From positions 3,844,001 to 3,908,000 of the forward strand of contig NZ_CP074405.1 in the NCBI RefSeq assembly GCF_018388445.1: 64,000 nt of DNA, in the 5' to 3' direction. Positions 1 to 8,267 of the stretch are shown piece after piece. Source of the stretch: Cellulomonas wangleii. GTDB taxonomy: Bacteria > Actinomycetota > Actinomycetes > Actinomycetales > Cellulomonadaceae. Both the position numbers and the translations under genes were made by a program. Position 1 is the stretch's first letter; every line of letters begins with the position of its first letter. Below the pieces are notes generated by a model. That model worked only from the letters and a program-made list of their open reading frames with translations, was not told where the DNA came from and did not search any database.

Positions 1-771
1 GGGGCGGTCGTCGCCGGGGTACGTCGCCAGGGCGCGGCCCTCGGCGCGCACCGCGTGCGCCAGCACGTCCTCACGCGTGACGATGCTGCCCGGGCCCGTC
101 GGGGTGACGGCGTCCAGGTCGACGCCCAGGTCACGGGCCAGCTTGCGCACCGGTGGCTTGGCCAGCGCGTGCTGCGTGCCGTCGGGTCGCGCGGGCGCCG
201 CGGGGCGCGCGGGCGACGCCGCGGGGCGCGCGGGCGCCGCGGCGGACGACGTCGCCCGCGGGGCGGCCGGCCGGCGAGGGCGTCGCGCCGACCCGCCGTC
301 CGCCACGCCGTACCCGACGAGCACCGCCCCGGACCCGCCACCGGCCGCGGGCGCGCCGCTCGCCGGTCCGTCGGCGCCGACGGGCGCCTGCAGCTCGTCG
401 CGTGCCGCCCCGACCTCGTCCGCACCGCCGGGCTCTGCCGACGACCGGCTCGGGTGCGGGTGGTGGGCGCGCGCGCCGTCCGCACGGGCGTCGCCCGTCC
501 CCACCGGCTCCGGCGCCGCGCCGTCCGGGTCCACGTCCACCTCGATGATCGGCGTGCCGACCTCGACCGTCGTCCCCGTGTCGACCAGCAGCCGCGTCAC
601 GACGCCCGTCCACGGGCACGGCAGGTCGACCAGCGACTTGGCCGTCTCGATCTCGACGATCGTCTGGTTGACCTCGACACGGTCGCCGACGGCGACGTGC
701 CACGTGACGATCTCGGCCTCGGTGAGGCCCTCACCGGCGTCGGGCAGGGGGAACTGCTGGTACGTGGGCAC
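1..771 (-). CDS. 2-oxoacid dehydrogenase E2 (dihydrolipoamide acyltransferase), 3' end outside window
   Basis: E2 core subunit of a branched-chain 2-oxoacid or pyruvate dehydrogenase complex; it carries the acyl group on a swinging lipoyl arm. The open frame covers 257 residues and runs off the window, so the catalytic acyltransferase domain is not visible. Residues 1-78 form a lipoyl domain with the target lysine K45 in IETAKSL. An Ala/Pro/Arg-rich linker follows, with repeated PARPAA-like units encoded by near-identical DNA around 190-250. Then comes a peripheral-subunit-binding domain (KPPVRKLARDLGVDLDAVTP, about 200-240). The GTG start at 771 begins VPTYQQFPLPDAGEG, the usual lipoyl-domain opening. 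It lies 17 bases downstream of the E1 beta stop, so it is the third gene of the operon. Whether the substrate is branched-chain keto acids or pyruvate cannot be settled here. Confidence 0.9.
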   Translation of the reverse strand, partial: MPTYQQFPLPDAGEGLTEAEIVTWHVAVGDRVEVNQTIVEIETAKSLVDLPCPWTGVVTRLLVDTGTTVEVGTPIIEVDVDPDGAAPEPVGTGDARADGARAHHPHPSRSSAEPGGADEVGAARDELQAPVGADGPASGAPAAGGGSGAVLVGYGVADGGSARRPRRPAAPRATSSAAAPARPAASPARPAAPARPDGTQHALAKPPVRKLARDLGVDLDAVTPTGPGSIVTREDVLAHAVRAEGRALATYPGDDRP

Positions 772-788
772 GCGGGGTCTCCGGGGGG

Positions 789-1862
789 TCAGAACGCGAG
801 GGTGCGGTCGACGGCGTCGAGCAGCCGGTCGAGCCCGGGCAGGTAGTCGTGCTCGATCTTGGAGACCGGGTACGGGGTGTGGAACCCGCCGACGCGCAGC
901 ACGGGGGCCTGCAGGTGGTAGAAGCACTCCTCGGTGATGCGGGCCGCGACCTCGGCGCCGGACCCGTAGAGCACGGGCGCCTCGTGCACGACGACGCAGC
1001 GGCCCGTGCGGCGCACCGACGCGGCGATCGTGGCGGTGTCCAGCGGGGAGATGGTCCGCAGGTCGACGACCTCGACGCTCGTGCCGTCGGCCGCGGCGGC
1101 CTCGGCGGCCTTCAGCGCGGTGGCCACGGTCGGCCCGTAGGCGACGACCGTGACGTCCGTGCCCGGGCGCACCACGCGCGCGTGGTCGAGGTCGGCCGGG
1201 CTGCCGTGCGGTGCCGGCAGCGGCGCGTCGAGGTCGACGTCGCCCTTCTCCCAGTACCGGCCCTTGGGCTCGAAGAAGATCACGGGGTCGGGCGACGCGA
1301 CGGCCTGCTGGATCATCGTGAACGCGTCGGCGGCCGTCGCCGGCGACACGACGCGCAGGCCGGGCGTGTGCGCGAACAGCGCCTCGGGCGACTCGCTGTG
1401 GTGCTCGATGGCGCCGATGCCGCCGCCGTAGGGGATGCGGATGACGACGGGCAGCCTCAGACGTCCCTGCGAGCGGTAGTGCATCTTGGCCAGCTGCGTC
1501 GTGATCTGGTCGAACGCCGGGAAGACGAACCCGTCGAACTGGATCTCGCACACCGGCCGGTACCCGCGCAGCGCCAGGCCGATCGCGGTGCCGACGATGC
1601 CGGACTCCGCCAGCGGCGTGTCCACGACGCGGTCCTCGCCGAACTCCGCGAACAGCCCGTCGGTGACGCGGAAGACCCCGCCGAGCCGGCCGATGTCCTC
1701 CCCCATGAGCAGCGCGCGCGGGTCGTTCGCCAGCGCGCGCCGCAGGCCGAGGTTGAGCGCCTTGGCCATCGGCAGGCGCTGCGTGCCGGTCGGGAACGGC
1801 GCCGCGGCGGGTGCCGGCGGCAGGTCGGTCGTCGGTGCGGTGCGCTCGCCCGTCACGGTCAT
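789..1862 (-). CDS. 2-oxoacid dehydrogenase E1 component, beta subunit
   Basis: Beta subunit of the thiamine-diphosphate E1 decarboxylase (357 residues) that pairs with the alpha subunit encoded just upstream. The transketolase-like pyrimidine-binding domain fills the first half, including LLMGEDIG near residue 52-59, where the conserved glutamate E55 activates the cofactor. The C-terminal transketolase domain contains the VTVVAYGP and VVDLRTISPLD segments typical of the family. The ATG start overlaps the alpha-subunit stop by four bases (ATGA at 1859-1862), which implies translational coupling. Family assignment is firm. The substrate (branched-chain keto acids, BkdB-like, or pyruvate, PdhB-like) is inferred only from the separate alpha/beta organisation. 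Confidence 0.95.
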   Translation of the reverse strand: MTVTGERTAPTTDLPPAPAAAPFPTGTQRLPMAKALNLGLRRALANDPRALLMGEDIGRLGGVFRVTDGLFAEFGEDRVVDTPLAESGIVGTAIGLALRGYRPVCEIQFDGFVFPAFDQITTQLAKMHYRSQGRLRLPVVIRIPYGGGIGAIEHHSESPEALFAHTPGLRVVSPATAADAFTMIQQAVASPDPVIFFEPKGRYWEKGDVDLDAPLPAPHGSPADLDHARVVRPGTDVTVVAYGPTVATALKAAEAAAADGTSVEVVDLRTISPLDTATIAASVRRTGRCVVVHEAPVLYGSGAEVAARITEECFYHLQAPVLRVGGFHTPYPVSKIEHDYLPGLDRLLDAVDRTLAF

Positions 1863-3022
1863 CGGTGTCCCCCTGCCGTCTCGCGGCCGTCGTGGTCCAC
1901 GAACGACTGCTCGTACTGCGTGAACCACGCCCGCTCGGCGTCGACGACGGCGTGCGGCGTGGCGTAGACGTGCTCGAACATGCTGTGCGACGACGGGTGG
2001 CCCATCGCGCGGACGGTGGTGCGGATGTGCTCGCCGAACGCGTCGGACTCCGCCGCGAGCTGCGCCTGGAAGACCTCCGGCAGCTCGCCGGTGCGGTCCA
2101 GGTGCACCCGCAGCCGCTCGATCGGGTCGCGGCGGCGCCAGTGCTCCTCCTGCTCCGACGTGCGGTAGCGGGTCGGGTCGTCCGACGTGGTGTGGGCGCC
2201 CATGCGGTACGTGAAGGCCTCGACGAACGTCGGCCCGCCGCCGCTGCGGGCGCGCTCGAGCGCCTGGCGGGTCACGGCGTACGACGCGAGCACGTCGTTG
2301 CCGTCGACGCGCACGGACGGGATGCCGAAGCCCGGTGCGCGGTCGGCGAGAGGTACGCGCGCCTGGCGCGTCGTCGGCTCCGAGATCGCGAACTGGTTGT
2401 TCTGGCAGAACAGGACGACCGGCGCCTGGTTGACCGACGCGAAGACGAGGGCCTCGCTGACGTCGCCCTGCGCGGTGGCACCGTCGCCGAAGTAGGTGAC
2501 GACGGCGGTGTCGCGCGTCGGGTCGCCCGTGCCGACGAGGCCGTCGCGCTGCACGCCCATCGCGTACCCGGTCGCGTGCAGCGTGTGCGAGCCGATGACC
2601 AGGGTGAACAGGTGGAATCCGTGCGCTGCCGGGTCCCACCCGCCGTGGTCGACGCCGCGGAACAGCCGCAGCAGGTCGGTCATCTCCAGGCCGCGGACGT
2701 GCGCGACGCCGTGCTCGCGGTACGACGGGAACACGTGGTCCTGCGGCGCGAGCGCGTGGCCCGAGCCGACCTGGGCCGCCTCCTGGCCGAGCGACTGCGC
2801 CCACAGGCCCAGCTCCCCCTGCCGCTGCAGGGACGTCGCCTCGGTGTCGAACCGCCGGGTGAGCACCATGTCGCGGTACATCGCACGCAGGCGGTCGGCG
2901 TCGAGGTCGGCGGCCCACCCGTCGTACTCGGGGTGGTGCACGCGCTCGCCGGTCGGGGTGAGCAGCTGGACGAGGCCCTCGTCGGTGAGAGGGCCCTCGG
3001 CCGCGGGAACGGTCGTGCTCAC
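1859..3022 (-). CDS. 2-oxoacid dehydrogenase E1 component, alpha subunit
   Basis: Alpha subunit of the E1 decarboxylase (387 residues), first gene of the alpha-beta-E2 operon. The thiamine-diphosphate motif is clear: FGDGATAQGD (GDG at 179-181) through QNNQFAIS (NN at 208-209). SYREHGVAHVRG near residue 100 is the usual active-site loop region. The ATG at 3022 has an AAGGAGA ribosome site 7-8 bases upstream. Just upstream of that lies a compound inverted repeat (3047-3083), suggesting repression by a local or distant regulator. The gene could be bkdA or pdhA; the sequence alone does not decide. Confidence 0.95.
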   Translation of the reverse strand: MSTTVPAAEGPLTDEGLVQLLTPTGERVHHPEYDGWAADLDADRLRAMYRDMVLTRRFDTEATSLQRQGELGLWAQSLGQEAAQVGSGHALAPQDHVFPSYREHGVAHVRGLEMTDLLRLFRGVDHGGWDPAAHGFHLFTLVIGSHTLHATGYAMGVQRDGLVGTGDPTRDTAVVTYFGDGATAQGDVSEALVFASVNQAPVVLFCQNNQFAISEPTTRQARVPLADRAPGFGIPSVRVDGNDVLASYAVTRQALERARSGGGPTFVEAFTYRMGAHTTSDDPTRYRTSEQEEHWRRRDPIERLRVHLDRTGELPEVFQAQLAAESDAFGEHIRTTVRAMGHPSSHSMFEHVYATPHAVVDAERAWFTQYEQSFVDHDGRETAGGHR

Positions 3023-3046
3023 GCGGTTCTCCTTCGCCTGGGGTGC

Positions 3047-3083
3047 GAACCTACGTCAGCGTAGGCTACGGATGCGTAGGTTC
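3047..3083. promoter_or_regulatory. Compound inverted-repeat operator upstream of E1 alpha
   Basis: Perfect outer arms GAACCTACG (3047-3055) and CGTAGGTTC (3075-3083) enclose further copies of the same half-site: CGTAGG at 3060-3065 and CTACG at 3066-3070. The block ends 24 bases before the E1 alpha start codon and would lie in its 5' leader or core promoter. This arrangement of four half-sites suggests a multimeric repressor. The binding protein is unknown. Confidence 0.6.
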
Positions 3084-3265
3084 CGCCGGGGAGGTCCCGA
3101 CAACACTGGTGCGACGTGTTTGTCGGATCCCCACACCCCTCGCAGCCTGCCCGAGCCGCGGCCGGGCGTGCACGGCGACACCCCGAGCACGCCCGACCCC
3201 GCACCGGTGGCGGGCTCGCGTGCGATCGGCCACCCTCGGGGCTGTCGACCACCCCGGGAGGTGCC

Positions 3266-3790
3266 GTGGCCCCAGACCTCGCCGCCCCTGCGGCGCGCCG
3301 CCGCTCGGCCGCCGCCGCGGCGCTCGTCGGCGCCGGCGTCATGGCGGCGGTCGACGAGATCGTGTTCCACCAGGTGCTCGCCTGGCACCACTTCTACGAC
3401 CGCGGCACCCCGGACCTGGCGCTGCTGTCCGACGGGCTGCTGCACGCCGCCGAGCTCCTCGCGCTGGTCGCCGGGTTCTTCCTGCTCGGTGACCTGCGAC
3501 GACGCGGTGCGCTGGTCGTGCAGGCGGCGTGGGCCGGCTTCCTGCTCGGCGCCGGCGGGTTCCAGCTGTTCGACGCGCTCGTCGACCACAAGCTGCTGCG
3601 GGTGCACCAGATCCGGTACGGCGTCGACCTGCTCCCGTACGACGTGGCGTGGACCGCGAGCGCCGTCGTCCTGCTGCTGGCAGGCGCCGCGGTGTGGGTG
3701 TCCGCCCGGCGCGCGGCACCGGACGGCGCGTCCCGGACCGGGTCCTCCGACGGCACGACGGGAGGCAGGACACCGGGGCCGGACGCATGA
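3266..3790 (+). CDS. DUF2243 family membrane protein
   Basis: Membrane protein of 174 residues with about four hydrophobic segments. It carries the DUF2243 hallmarks: GVMAAVDEIVFHQVLAWHHFYD near the N-terminus, HAAELLALVAGFFLLGD in the middle and FDALVDHKLLRVHQIR near residue 100, rich in membrane histidines. The GTG at 3266 is chosen because GGGAGGT lies 5 bases upstream; the open frame extends further 5' without support. Its stop overlaps the next start (ATGA at 3787-3790). DUF2243 genes are commonly found next to CtaG, as here, which suggests a role in copper or cytochrome oxidase biogenesis. No biochemical function is established for the family. Confidence 0.85.
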   Translation: MAPDLAAPAARRRSAAAAALVGAGVMAAVDEIVFHQVLAWHHFYDRGTPDLALLSDGLLHAAELLALVAGFFLLGDLRRRGALVVQAAWAGFLLGAGGFQLFDALVDHKLLRVHQIRYGVDLLPYDVAWTASAVVLLLAGAAVWVSARRAAPDGASRTGSSDGTTGGRTPGPDA

Positions 3791-4734
3791 CACCGGGCGC
3801 GCTCGGCGCGTCGCCGCCGGGGACCGCCGTGCTCGCGCACGCGGGGCACGGCACCGCCGCGGCCGCCTGGGGACCGGACGCCGTGGCCGCCGCCCTGCTC
3901 GCCGCCGCCCTCGTCGCCGGGTACGTGCTGGCCGCCCGGCGGCACGGCCGCCGCGTGCTGCGACCGTGGCCGGTGCACCGCACGGTCGCCTGGGTGACCG
4001 GGTGCGCGCTGGTGGCGGTGGCGCTGTCCCCCGTGCTCGCGGTCGTGCCCGGGGACGCGAGCCGGCACATGGTGCAGCACCTGCTGCTCGGCATGCTCGC
4101 TCCCCTGGCGCTCGTGCTGGCGGCGCCCCTGACGCTGCTGCTGCGCGTGACGACGCCCGGGGTGCGACGCGTCGTGGGGGGCGTGCTCGCGGCGCGGCCG
4201 GTGCACGTCCTGTCGCACCCGGTGACGGCGGCCGTGCTGCACGTCGGCGGCGTCGCCGCGCTGTACCTGACGCCCCTGTACGCCCTGACCACCCGGTCCG
4301 CCGCGGCCCACGTCGCCGTGCACGTGCACTTCCTCGCCGCGGGGTACCTGTTCGCGTGGGCGCTCGCGGGGCCGGACCCGGCACCGCGCCGCCCCGGGAC
4401 CGCGACGCGGCTCGTGGTCCTGGTGCTCGCCGGGGGCGCGCACGCCGCGCTCGCCAAGCTGCTGTACGCGCACGCGGACCGGCTGCCGCCCGGGGCCGTG
4501 CACGCGCCGGGCGACGTCGAGGCCGCGGCGCAGTGGATGTACTACGGCGGGGACGTCGCCGAGGTGCTGCTGGCGGTGGCCGTGCTGGCCGCCTGGTACC
4601 GCGCCGGTGCGCGACGGGGGTCGGGCACGGGTCAGCGGGTCACGGGTGAGCGGGTCACGGGTGAGCGGGTCACGGCTCGTAGCGCGCCAGCGACCGCAAC
4701 CGCTCGTTCTCCCGGAGCACCGGCCACCGGCTGA
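3787..4734 (+). CDS. Cytochrome c oxidase assembly protein, CtaG/Caa3 type
   Basis: Polytopic membrane protein (315 residues) of the Caa3/CtaG family, linked to copper delivery to cytochrome c oxidase. About seven hydrophobic segments are visible. Family features include SRHMVQHLLLGMLAPLALVL near residue 95, the histidine pairs HVAVHVHFLAAGYLF, and a C-terminal QWMYYGGDVAEVLLA. It is translationally coupled to the DUF2243 gene. The last 50 codons contain an in-frame 15-bp tandem repeat (RVTGE units, about 4635-4675), and the final 65 bases overlap the 3' end of the convergent gene at 4670-4993. The true C-terminus may therefore be shorter than the reading frame allows. Confidence 0.87.
   Translation: MTPGALGASPPGTAVLAHAGHGTAAAAWGPDAVAAALLAAALVAGYVLAARRHGRRVLRPWPVHRTVAWVTGCALVAVALSPVLAVVPGDASRHMVQHLLLGMLAPLALVLAAPLTLLLRVTTPGVRRVVGGVLAARPVHVLSHPVTAAVLHVGGVAALYLTPLYALTTRSAAAHVAVHVHFLAAGYLFAWALAGPDPAPRRPGTATRLVVLVLAGGAHAALAKLLYAHADRLPPGAVHAPGDVEAAAQWMYYGGDVAEVLLAVAVLAAWYRAGARRGSGTGQRVTGERVTGERVTARSAPATATARSPGAPATG
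4635..4675. repeat. 15-bp tandem repeat in the CtaG 3' end
   Basis: The unit GCGGGTCACGGGTGA occurs twice in full and once in part, preceded by a related GGGTCAGCGGGTCACG segment. In the plus-strand frame it encodes RVTGE-RVTGE-RVT. It sits where two convergent genes overlap at their ends. Confidence 0.85.
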
Positions 4735-4993
4735 AGGCGAACACCAGGAACATCACGACGTTGAGCACGGGGACCAGACCCACCAGCACCCACCAGCCGG
4801 AGTACCCGGCCTTCTGGATGATCCGCACGTAGGCGACCAGCATCACCACGTACACGGCGATGAGGACGGCCAGCCCGACACCGCCCGCGAGCCAGTCGGT
4901 CCACTCGGTCGCGGTCTCGGTCGCGGTCTCGGTGACGTCCGATGTGTCGATGGCCGTCGGTACCCCGGTCAGCACCATGTCCATGCCTCCCAT
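4670..4993 (-). CDS. Small membrane protein of unknown function
   Basis: Protein of 107 residues with an acidic Thr-rich N-terminus (VTETATETATEWTDW) followed by two hydrophobic segments, LAGGVGLAVLIAVYVVMLVAY and WWVLVGLVPVLNVVMFLVFAF. The segment VRIIQKAGYSGWWVLVGLVPVLN resembles the DUF805/DUF5684-like small membrane proteins found near signal peptidases and lipoproteins. This is a resemblance, not an assignment. The gene is monocistronic and convergent with ctaG, and its last 65 bases overlap that gene. I do not recognise a specific function. Confidence 0.75.
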   Translation of the reverse strand: MGGMDMVLTGVPTAIDTSDVTETATETATEWTDWLAGGVGLAVLIAVYVVMLVAYVRIIQKAGYSGWWVLVGLVPVLNVVMFLVFAFSRWPVLRENERLRSLARYEP

Positions 4994-5039
4994 GGTGCTC
5001 CCGGCACCGGGGGACGGCGAGGGGAACGCCGTGCGCCCG

Positions 5040-6119
5040 TCAGCGCGGTGCGTGCGCCTGCGCCACCTCGAGGAAGATGTCGGTCGCCTCGCGCTCCCCC
5101 ACGCTCACCCGGACCCCGTCACCGGCGAACGGCCGGACCAGCACGCCGGCGCGCGCACAGCGCTCCGCGAAGGTGACGGCCCGGTCGCCCAGCGCGAGCC
5201 AGACGAAGTTGGCCTGGCTGTCGGGCACCGCCCAGCCCTGCGCACGCAGACCCTCGAGCATCCGGGTGCGCTCGGCGACGACCGCCTCGACCCGCACGAG
5301 GAGCTCCTGCTCCGCACGCAGCGACGCGATCGCGGCGAGCTGGGCGACGTGCGAGACCCCGAAGGGCGTCGACGCCGTCCGGATCGCCGCGGCCAGCCGG
5401 GGGCGCGCCACGGCGTACCCGACGCGCAGCCCCGCCAGCCCGTACGCCTTGGAGAACGTGCGCAGCAGCACGACGTTGGGGTGCTCGGCGAACAGGGCGA
5501 GCGCGTCGGGTGCCTGCGGGTCCCGCACGAACTCGACGTACGCCTCGTCGAGCACGACGAGGACGTCGCGCGGGACGGCGGCGAGGAAGTCCCGCAGCTC
5601 GGCGTCGCGCACGGCGGGGCCGGTGGGGTTGTTGGGCGTGCAGACCAGCACGACGCGGGTGCGGTCGGTGACCGCGGCCGCCATCGCCGGCAGGTCGAGA
5701 CGCCCGTCGGCGAGCACGGGGACGCGCACCTGCTCCGCGTGCGCGAGCGTCACCGCGATCGGGTACGCCTCGAACGACCGCCACGGCAGCACGACCTGGT
5801 CGCCCGCCTCGCACACCGCGGTGAGGACGTGACCCAGCACGGCCACCGACCCCGTCCCGGCGACGACGGACTCCGGCACCACCGCGAGGCGGTGGGCGAT
5901 CCCCTCGGTCAGCTCCGTGGCGTACATGTCCGGGTACCGGTTGACGTCGACGGCGGCGTCCGCGATGGCGGCGACCACGGACGGCAGCGGCGGGTACGGG
6001 TTCTCGTTGGACGACAGCTTGTACGCGGCGGCGCCGACCGCGGCACGGGCACCCGGCACGTACGCGGGCAGGTCGGCGAGGGCACGGCGGAGGGGGACGC
6101 GGCTCACGTCGGTCAGCAT
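5040..6119 (-). CDS. hisC: Histidinol-phosphate / aromatic aminotransferase (HisC family)
   Basis: Fold-type I PLP aminotransferase of 359 residues. The cofactor residues are visible: TPNNPTG (N163), DEAY (D191), and the Schiff-base lysine K224 in TFSKAYGLAGLRVG. The N-terminal KLSSNENPYPP is typical of HisC and of actinobacterial phenylalanine aminotransferases (Pat). It stands alone, away from other histidine genes, so a paralogue acting on aromatic keto acids is as likely as a true HisC. The ATG at 6119 gives MLTDVSRVPLRRALADLPAY, which aligns with family N-termini. The frame continues upstream, but that part is unlike the family. Confidence 0.88.
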   Translation of the reverse strand: MLTDVSRVPLRRALADLPAYVPGARAAVGAAAYKLSSNENPYPPLPSVVAAIADAAVDVNRYPDMYATELTEGIAHRLAVVPESVVAGTGSVAVLGHVLTAVCEAGDQVVLPWRSFEAYPIAVTLAHAEQVRVPVLADGRLDLPAMAAAVTDRTRVVLVCTPNNPTGPAVRDAELRDFLAAVPRDVLVVLDEAYVEFVRDPQAPDALALFAEHPNVVLLRTFSKAYGLAGLRVGYAVARPRLAAAIRTASTPFGVSHVAQLAAIASLRAEQELLVRVEAVVAERTRMLEGLRAQGWAVPDSQANFVWLALGDRAVTFAERCARAGVLVRPFAGDGVRVSVGEREATDIFLEVAQAHAPR

Positions 6120-6286
6120 GCCACCGCCGCCGGGCGGGCCGCGCCGTGCTCCGCGGAGTGACCCGACCGGTCTCCGAGCGCGGAGGGCGACCTGCCGGCC
6201 GCCCTCGAAGGACGTGCCTGCCGGCGCGACGCGCCGCACGGCCGCGCCGACCTGTGGAAACACACGACAAGGTGCACCATCGGAGC

Positions 6287-6667
6287 ATGGGATTCGTCGT
6301 CCGCGTGCTCATCAACGGGGTGGCCATCTGGTTGGCCACCCTGATCCTGCCCGGCCTGGTGATCGTCGGTGGCGAGACGACGACCCAGACCGTCGGGATC
6401 ATCCTGGCCGTGGCGCTCGTCTTCGGGATCGTCAACGCGATCGTCAAGCCGGTCGTCGCACTCCTGTCGTTGCCGCTGTACATCCTCACGCTGGGCCTGT
6501 TCACCCTCGTCGTGAACGCCCTCATGCTGCTGCTCACCGAGTGGATCACCGAGCAGACGTCGTGGGGGCTGCGGATCAACGACTTCGGCACCGCCGTGCT
6601 CGGTGCGCTGATCATCTCCATCGTCAGCTTCGTCCTGTCGTCGATGACGTCGTCGGACCGGGACTGA
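6287..6667 (+). CDS. Phage holin family 4 (Mistic-like) membrane protein
   Basis: Protein of 126 residues, mostly hydrophobic with four membrane segments. The motif GIVNAIVKPVVALLSLPLYILTLGLF is diagnostic of the PF04020 'phage holin family 4 superfamily IV' proteins, which are common chromosomal membrane proteins and not evidence of a prophage. CACCAT (6275-6280) lies six bases before the ATG, fitting a leaderless transcript. The last 44 bases overlap the 3' end of the convergent lipase-like gene. Function in the cell is unknown. Confidence 0.88.
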   Translation: MGFVVRVLINGVAIWLATLILPGLVIVGGETTTQTVGIILAVALVFGIVNAIVKPVVALLSLPLYILTLGLFTLVVNALMLLLTEWITEQTSWGLRINDFGTAVLGALIISIVSFVLSSMTSSDRD

Positions 6668-8267
6668 CGGCACCGCCGGCGCCCGCCCCGAGCGCGTCCC
6701 GCGTGAGCAGGCCAGGGGCGGGCGGCGGCCAGGCGGCCGGCTCCCCGAACGTGCCGTCGGGCGGGGTGGGCGGCGCCGCGCGCATCACCGGCGGGACCGG
6801 CAGCCCGCCGGGGGTCGCCGGGACCACGGGCGACCCCGTCGTGACGGTGACCTGGGACGTCGTCGCGCCTGCCGGGGTGTCCCCCAGCACCTCCGCGAGC
6901 GCCCGACGCACCGGGTCGCCCACCGGGGCGTCCGCCAGTGCCTGGTCGACCAGGGCGCCCGTGCGCACGTAGCCGGCCACGGCGTGCGCCTCGCTGAACG
7001 ACGGCCGCACCGGCCCGCCCGTGGCCGCCAGGTCCCGCACCACGGACAGCGTCCCGGGCCCGCCGCGCTCCCCCACGCGCCCGTCCAGCAGCGAGACCGC
7101 GTCCTCGCGGTGCCGCAGCGTCACGGTGGCCACACCCGGCGGCGGGACGGCGGGCACGTCGGGCGACCCGGCGGTCACGACCAGCCGCACCGCGTACGCG
7201 CCGGCCGTGGCGGCGGCGACGTTGGTGGCGACCATGCCGCCCTGGCTGTGACCCACCAGGGCGACGGGCTCGTCGGGGCCGATGCCCGCACCTGCCATCG
7301 CCGCGAGCACCGCGCGCGTCATGACGTCCGGCACCCCGCCCTCGAGGGCCAGGTTGGTGCCGTTGTCGGTCGGCACGTCACCCGTGAGCCCCGCGGCCCG
7401 CGTGCCGGGCACGGCGACGACCCAGGACCGGCTGCCGTCCGCGTGGTCGAGGCGCTGCAGGGTGACCGTCGCCAGGGGTGTGCCGGGCTCCCCGGTCGCG
7501 GTCCCCTCGTCGTACGTGCGTGCCGCGAGGGCCACGAGCCCCTCGACGCCGCGCGGGGCCGGCAGCCGCGGCGGGTCCGTCCGGGACACCAGCCGCACGT
7601 CCCGCGCCGGCAGGAGCCCCGCCACCAGGGCCGAGAACCGCCGCACCGGGTCGAGCTGCGGTGCCGACGCCCCGGCGACGGACCCGAGCGCGGCGGCCAG
7701 GAGCTGCAGGACGAGCGCGGCGCGGCCGTCCGTGACGATCCGCCGGGGGACGTCCACGAGGTCGGTGAGCTCCGCGAGCGCGTCGCCCGGGGACGTCCGG
7801 CCGCCCGGGGCGAGGGCGAGGTCGCGCGCCTCGGCGAGCAGCAGGTCACCGACCGCGACCCCCGCGGCGGCCGTCAGCAGCGCCGCCGGCCCGAACGGTC
7901 CGATGCCGACCGCGAGCCCCAGGGCACCGACGACCCCGGCCCACCGCGCCTGCGCGGCCGTCTCGGCCAGGTCGTACACGGCCGCCGCGTCGGCGGTCCG
8001 CGTCGCCAGGTCCCGCACGTCGTCCGCCAGGCCGGCCGGCCCGTGCACCGCGCGTCGCAGCGTCGCCAGCGCGTCACCGAGCGCGTGCGCCTGCGGGAGC
8101 AGCGCGGCCAGGTCCCCCGCCCGCCACGCGGCGGACCCGAGACGGATGTCGGCCGTGTCCAGCCGTTCCGCCGCGCCGCGCAGCCGGGCGGCGGCCTCCT
8201 GCAGCTCGCCCGGGTCGACCAGGACGTGCCCGCGCCCGTCGAGCGTGAGCGACAGCCCGTCCCTCAC
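6624..8267 (-). CDS. Alpha/beta-hydrolase (lipase-like) protein with helical N-terminus, possible secreted effector
   Basis: Protein of 547 residues. The first 110 are helical and Ala/Leu-rich (ELQEAAARLRGAAERLD, SAAWRAGDLAALL), resembling the N-terminal domain of ESX/WXG-type secretion substrates. A hydrophobic stretch lies at about 110-145. The C-terminal half is an alpha/beta-hydrolase: WVVAVPGTR near 282-290 and the nucleophile elbow GHSQGG with Ser341. The tail after residue 490 is Pro/Thr/Gly-rich. The GTG at 8267 overlaps the upstream stop (GTGA), which couples it to the 95-residue gene. No signal peptide is seen. Lipase or esterase fold is well supported; export and substrate are guesses. 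Confidence 0.75.
   Translation of the reverse strand: MRDGLSLTLDGRGHVLVDPGELQEAAARLRGAAERLDTADIRLGSAAWRAGDLAALLPQAHALGDALATLRRAVHGPAGLADDVRDLATRTADAAAVYDLAETAAQARWAGVVGALGLAVGIGPFGPAALLTAAAGVAVGDLLLAEARDLALAPGGRTSPGDALAELTDLVDVPRRIVTDGRAALVLQLLAAALGSVAGASAPQLDPVRRFSALVAGLLPARDVRLVSRTDPPRLPAPRGVEGLVALAARTYDEGTATGEPGTPLATVTLQRLDHADGSRSWVVAVPGTRAAGLTGDVPTDNGTNLALEGGVPDVMTRAVLAAMAGAGIGPDEPVALVGHSQGGMVATNVAAATAGAYAVRLVVTAGSPDVPAVPPPGVATVTLRHREDAVSLLDGRVGERGGPGTLSVVRDLAATGGPVRPSFSEAHAVAGYVRTGALVDQALADAPVGDPVRRALAEVLGDTPAGATTSQVTVTTGSPVVPATPGGLPVPPVMRAAPPTPPDGTFGEPAAWPPPAPGLLTRDALGAGAGGAVSPGPTTSSTTGRS

Noticed and set aside
131-703. Long Arg-rich minus-strand reading frame at the left edge
   Set aside because: It is out of frame with the lipoyl and E3-binding domains, and its Arg/Gly/Pro composition is typical of shadow frames in GC-rich DNA.
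6287-6667. Holin-family gene as evidence of a prophage
   Set aside because: The PF04020 family is a common chromosomal membrane protein. No other phage gene is present.
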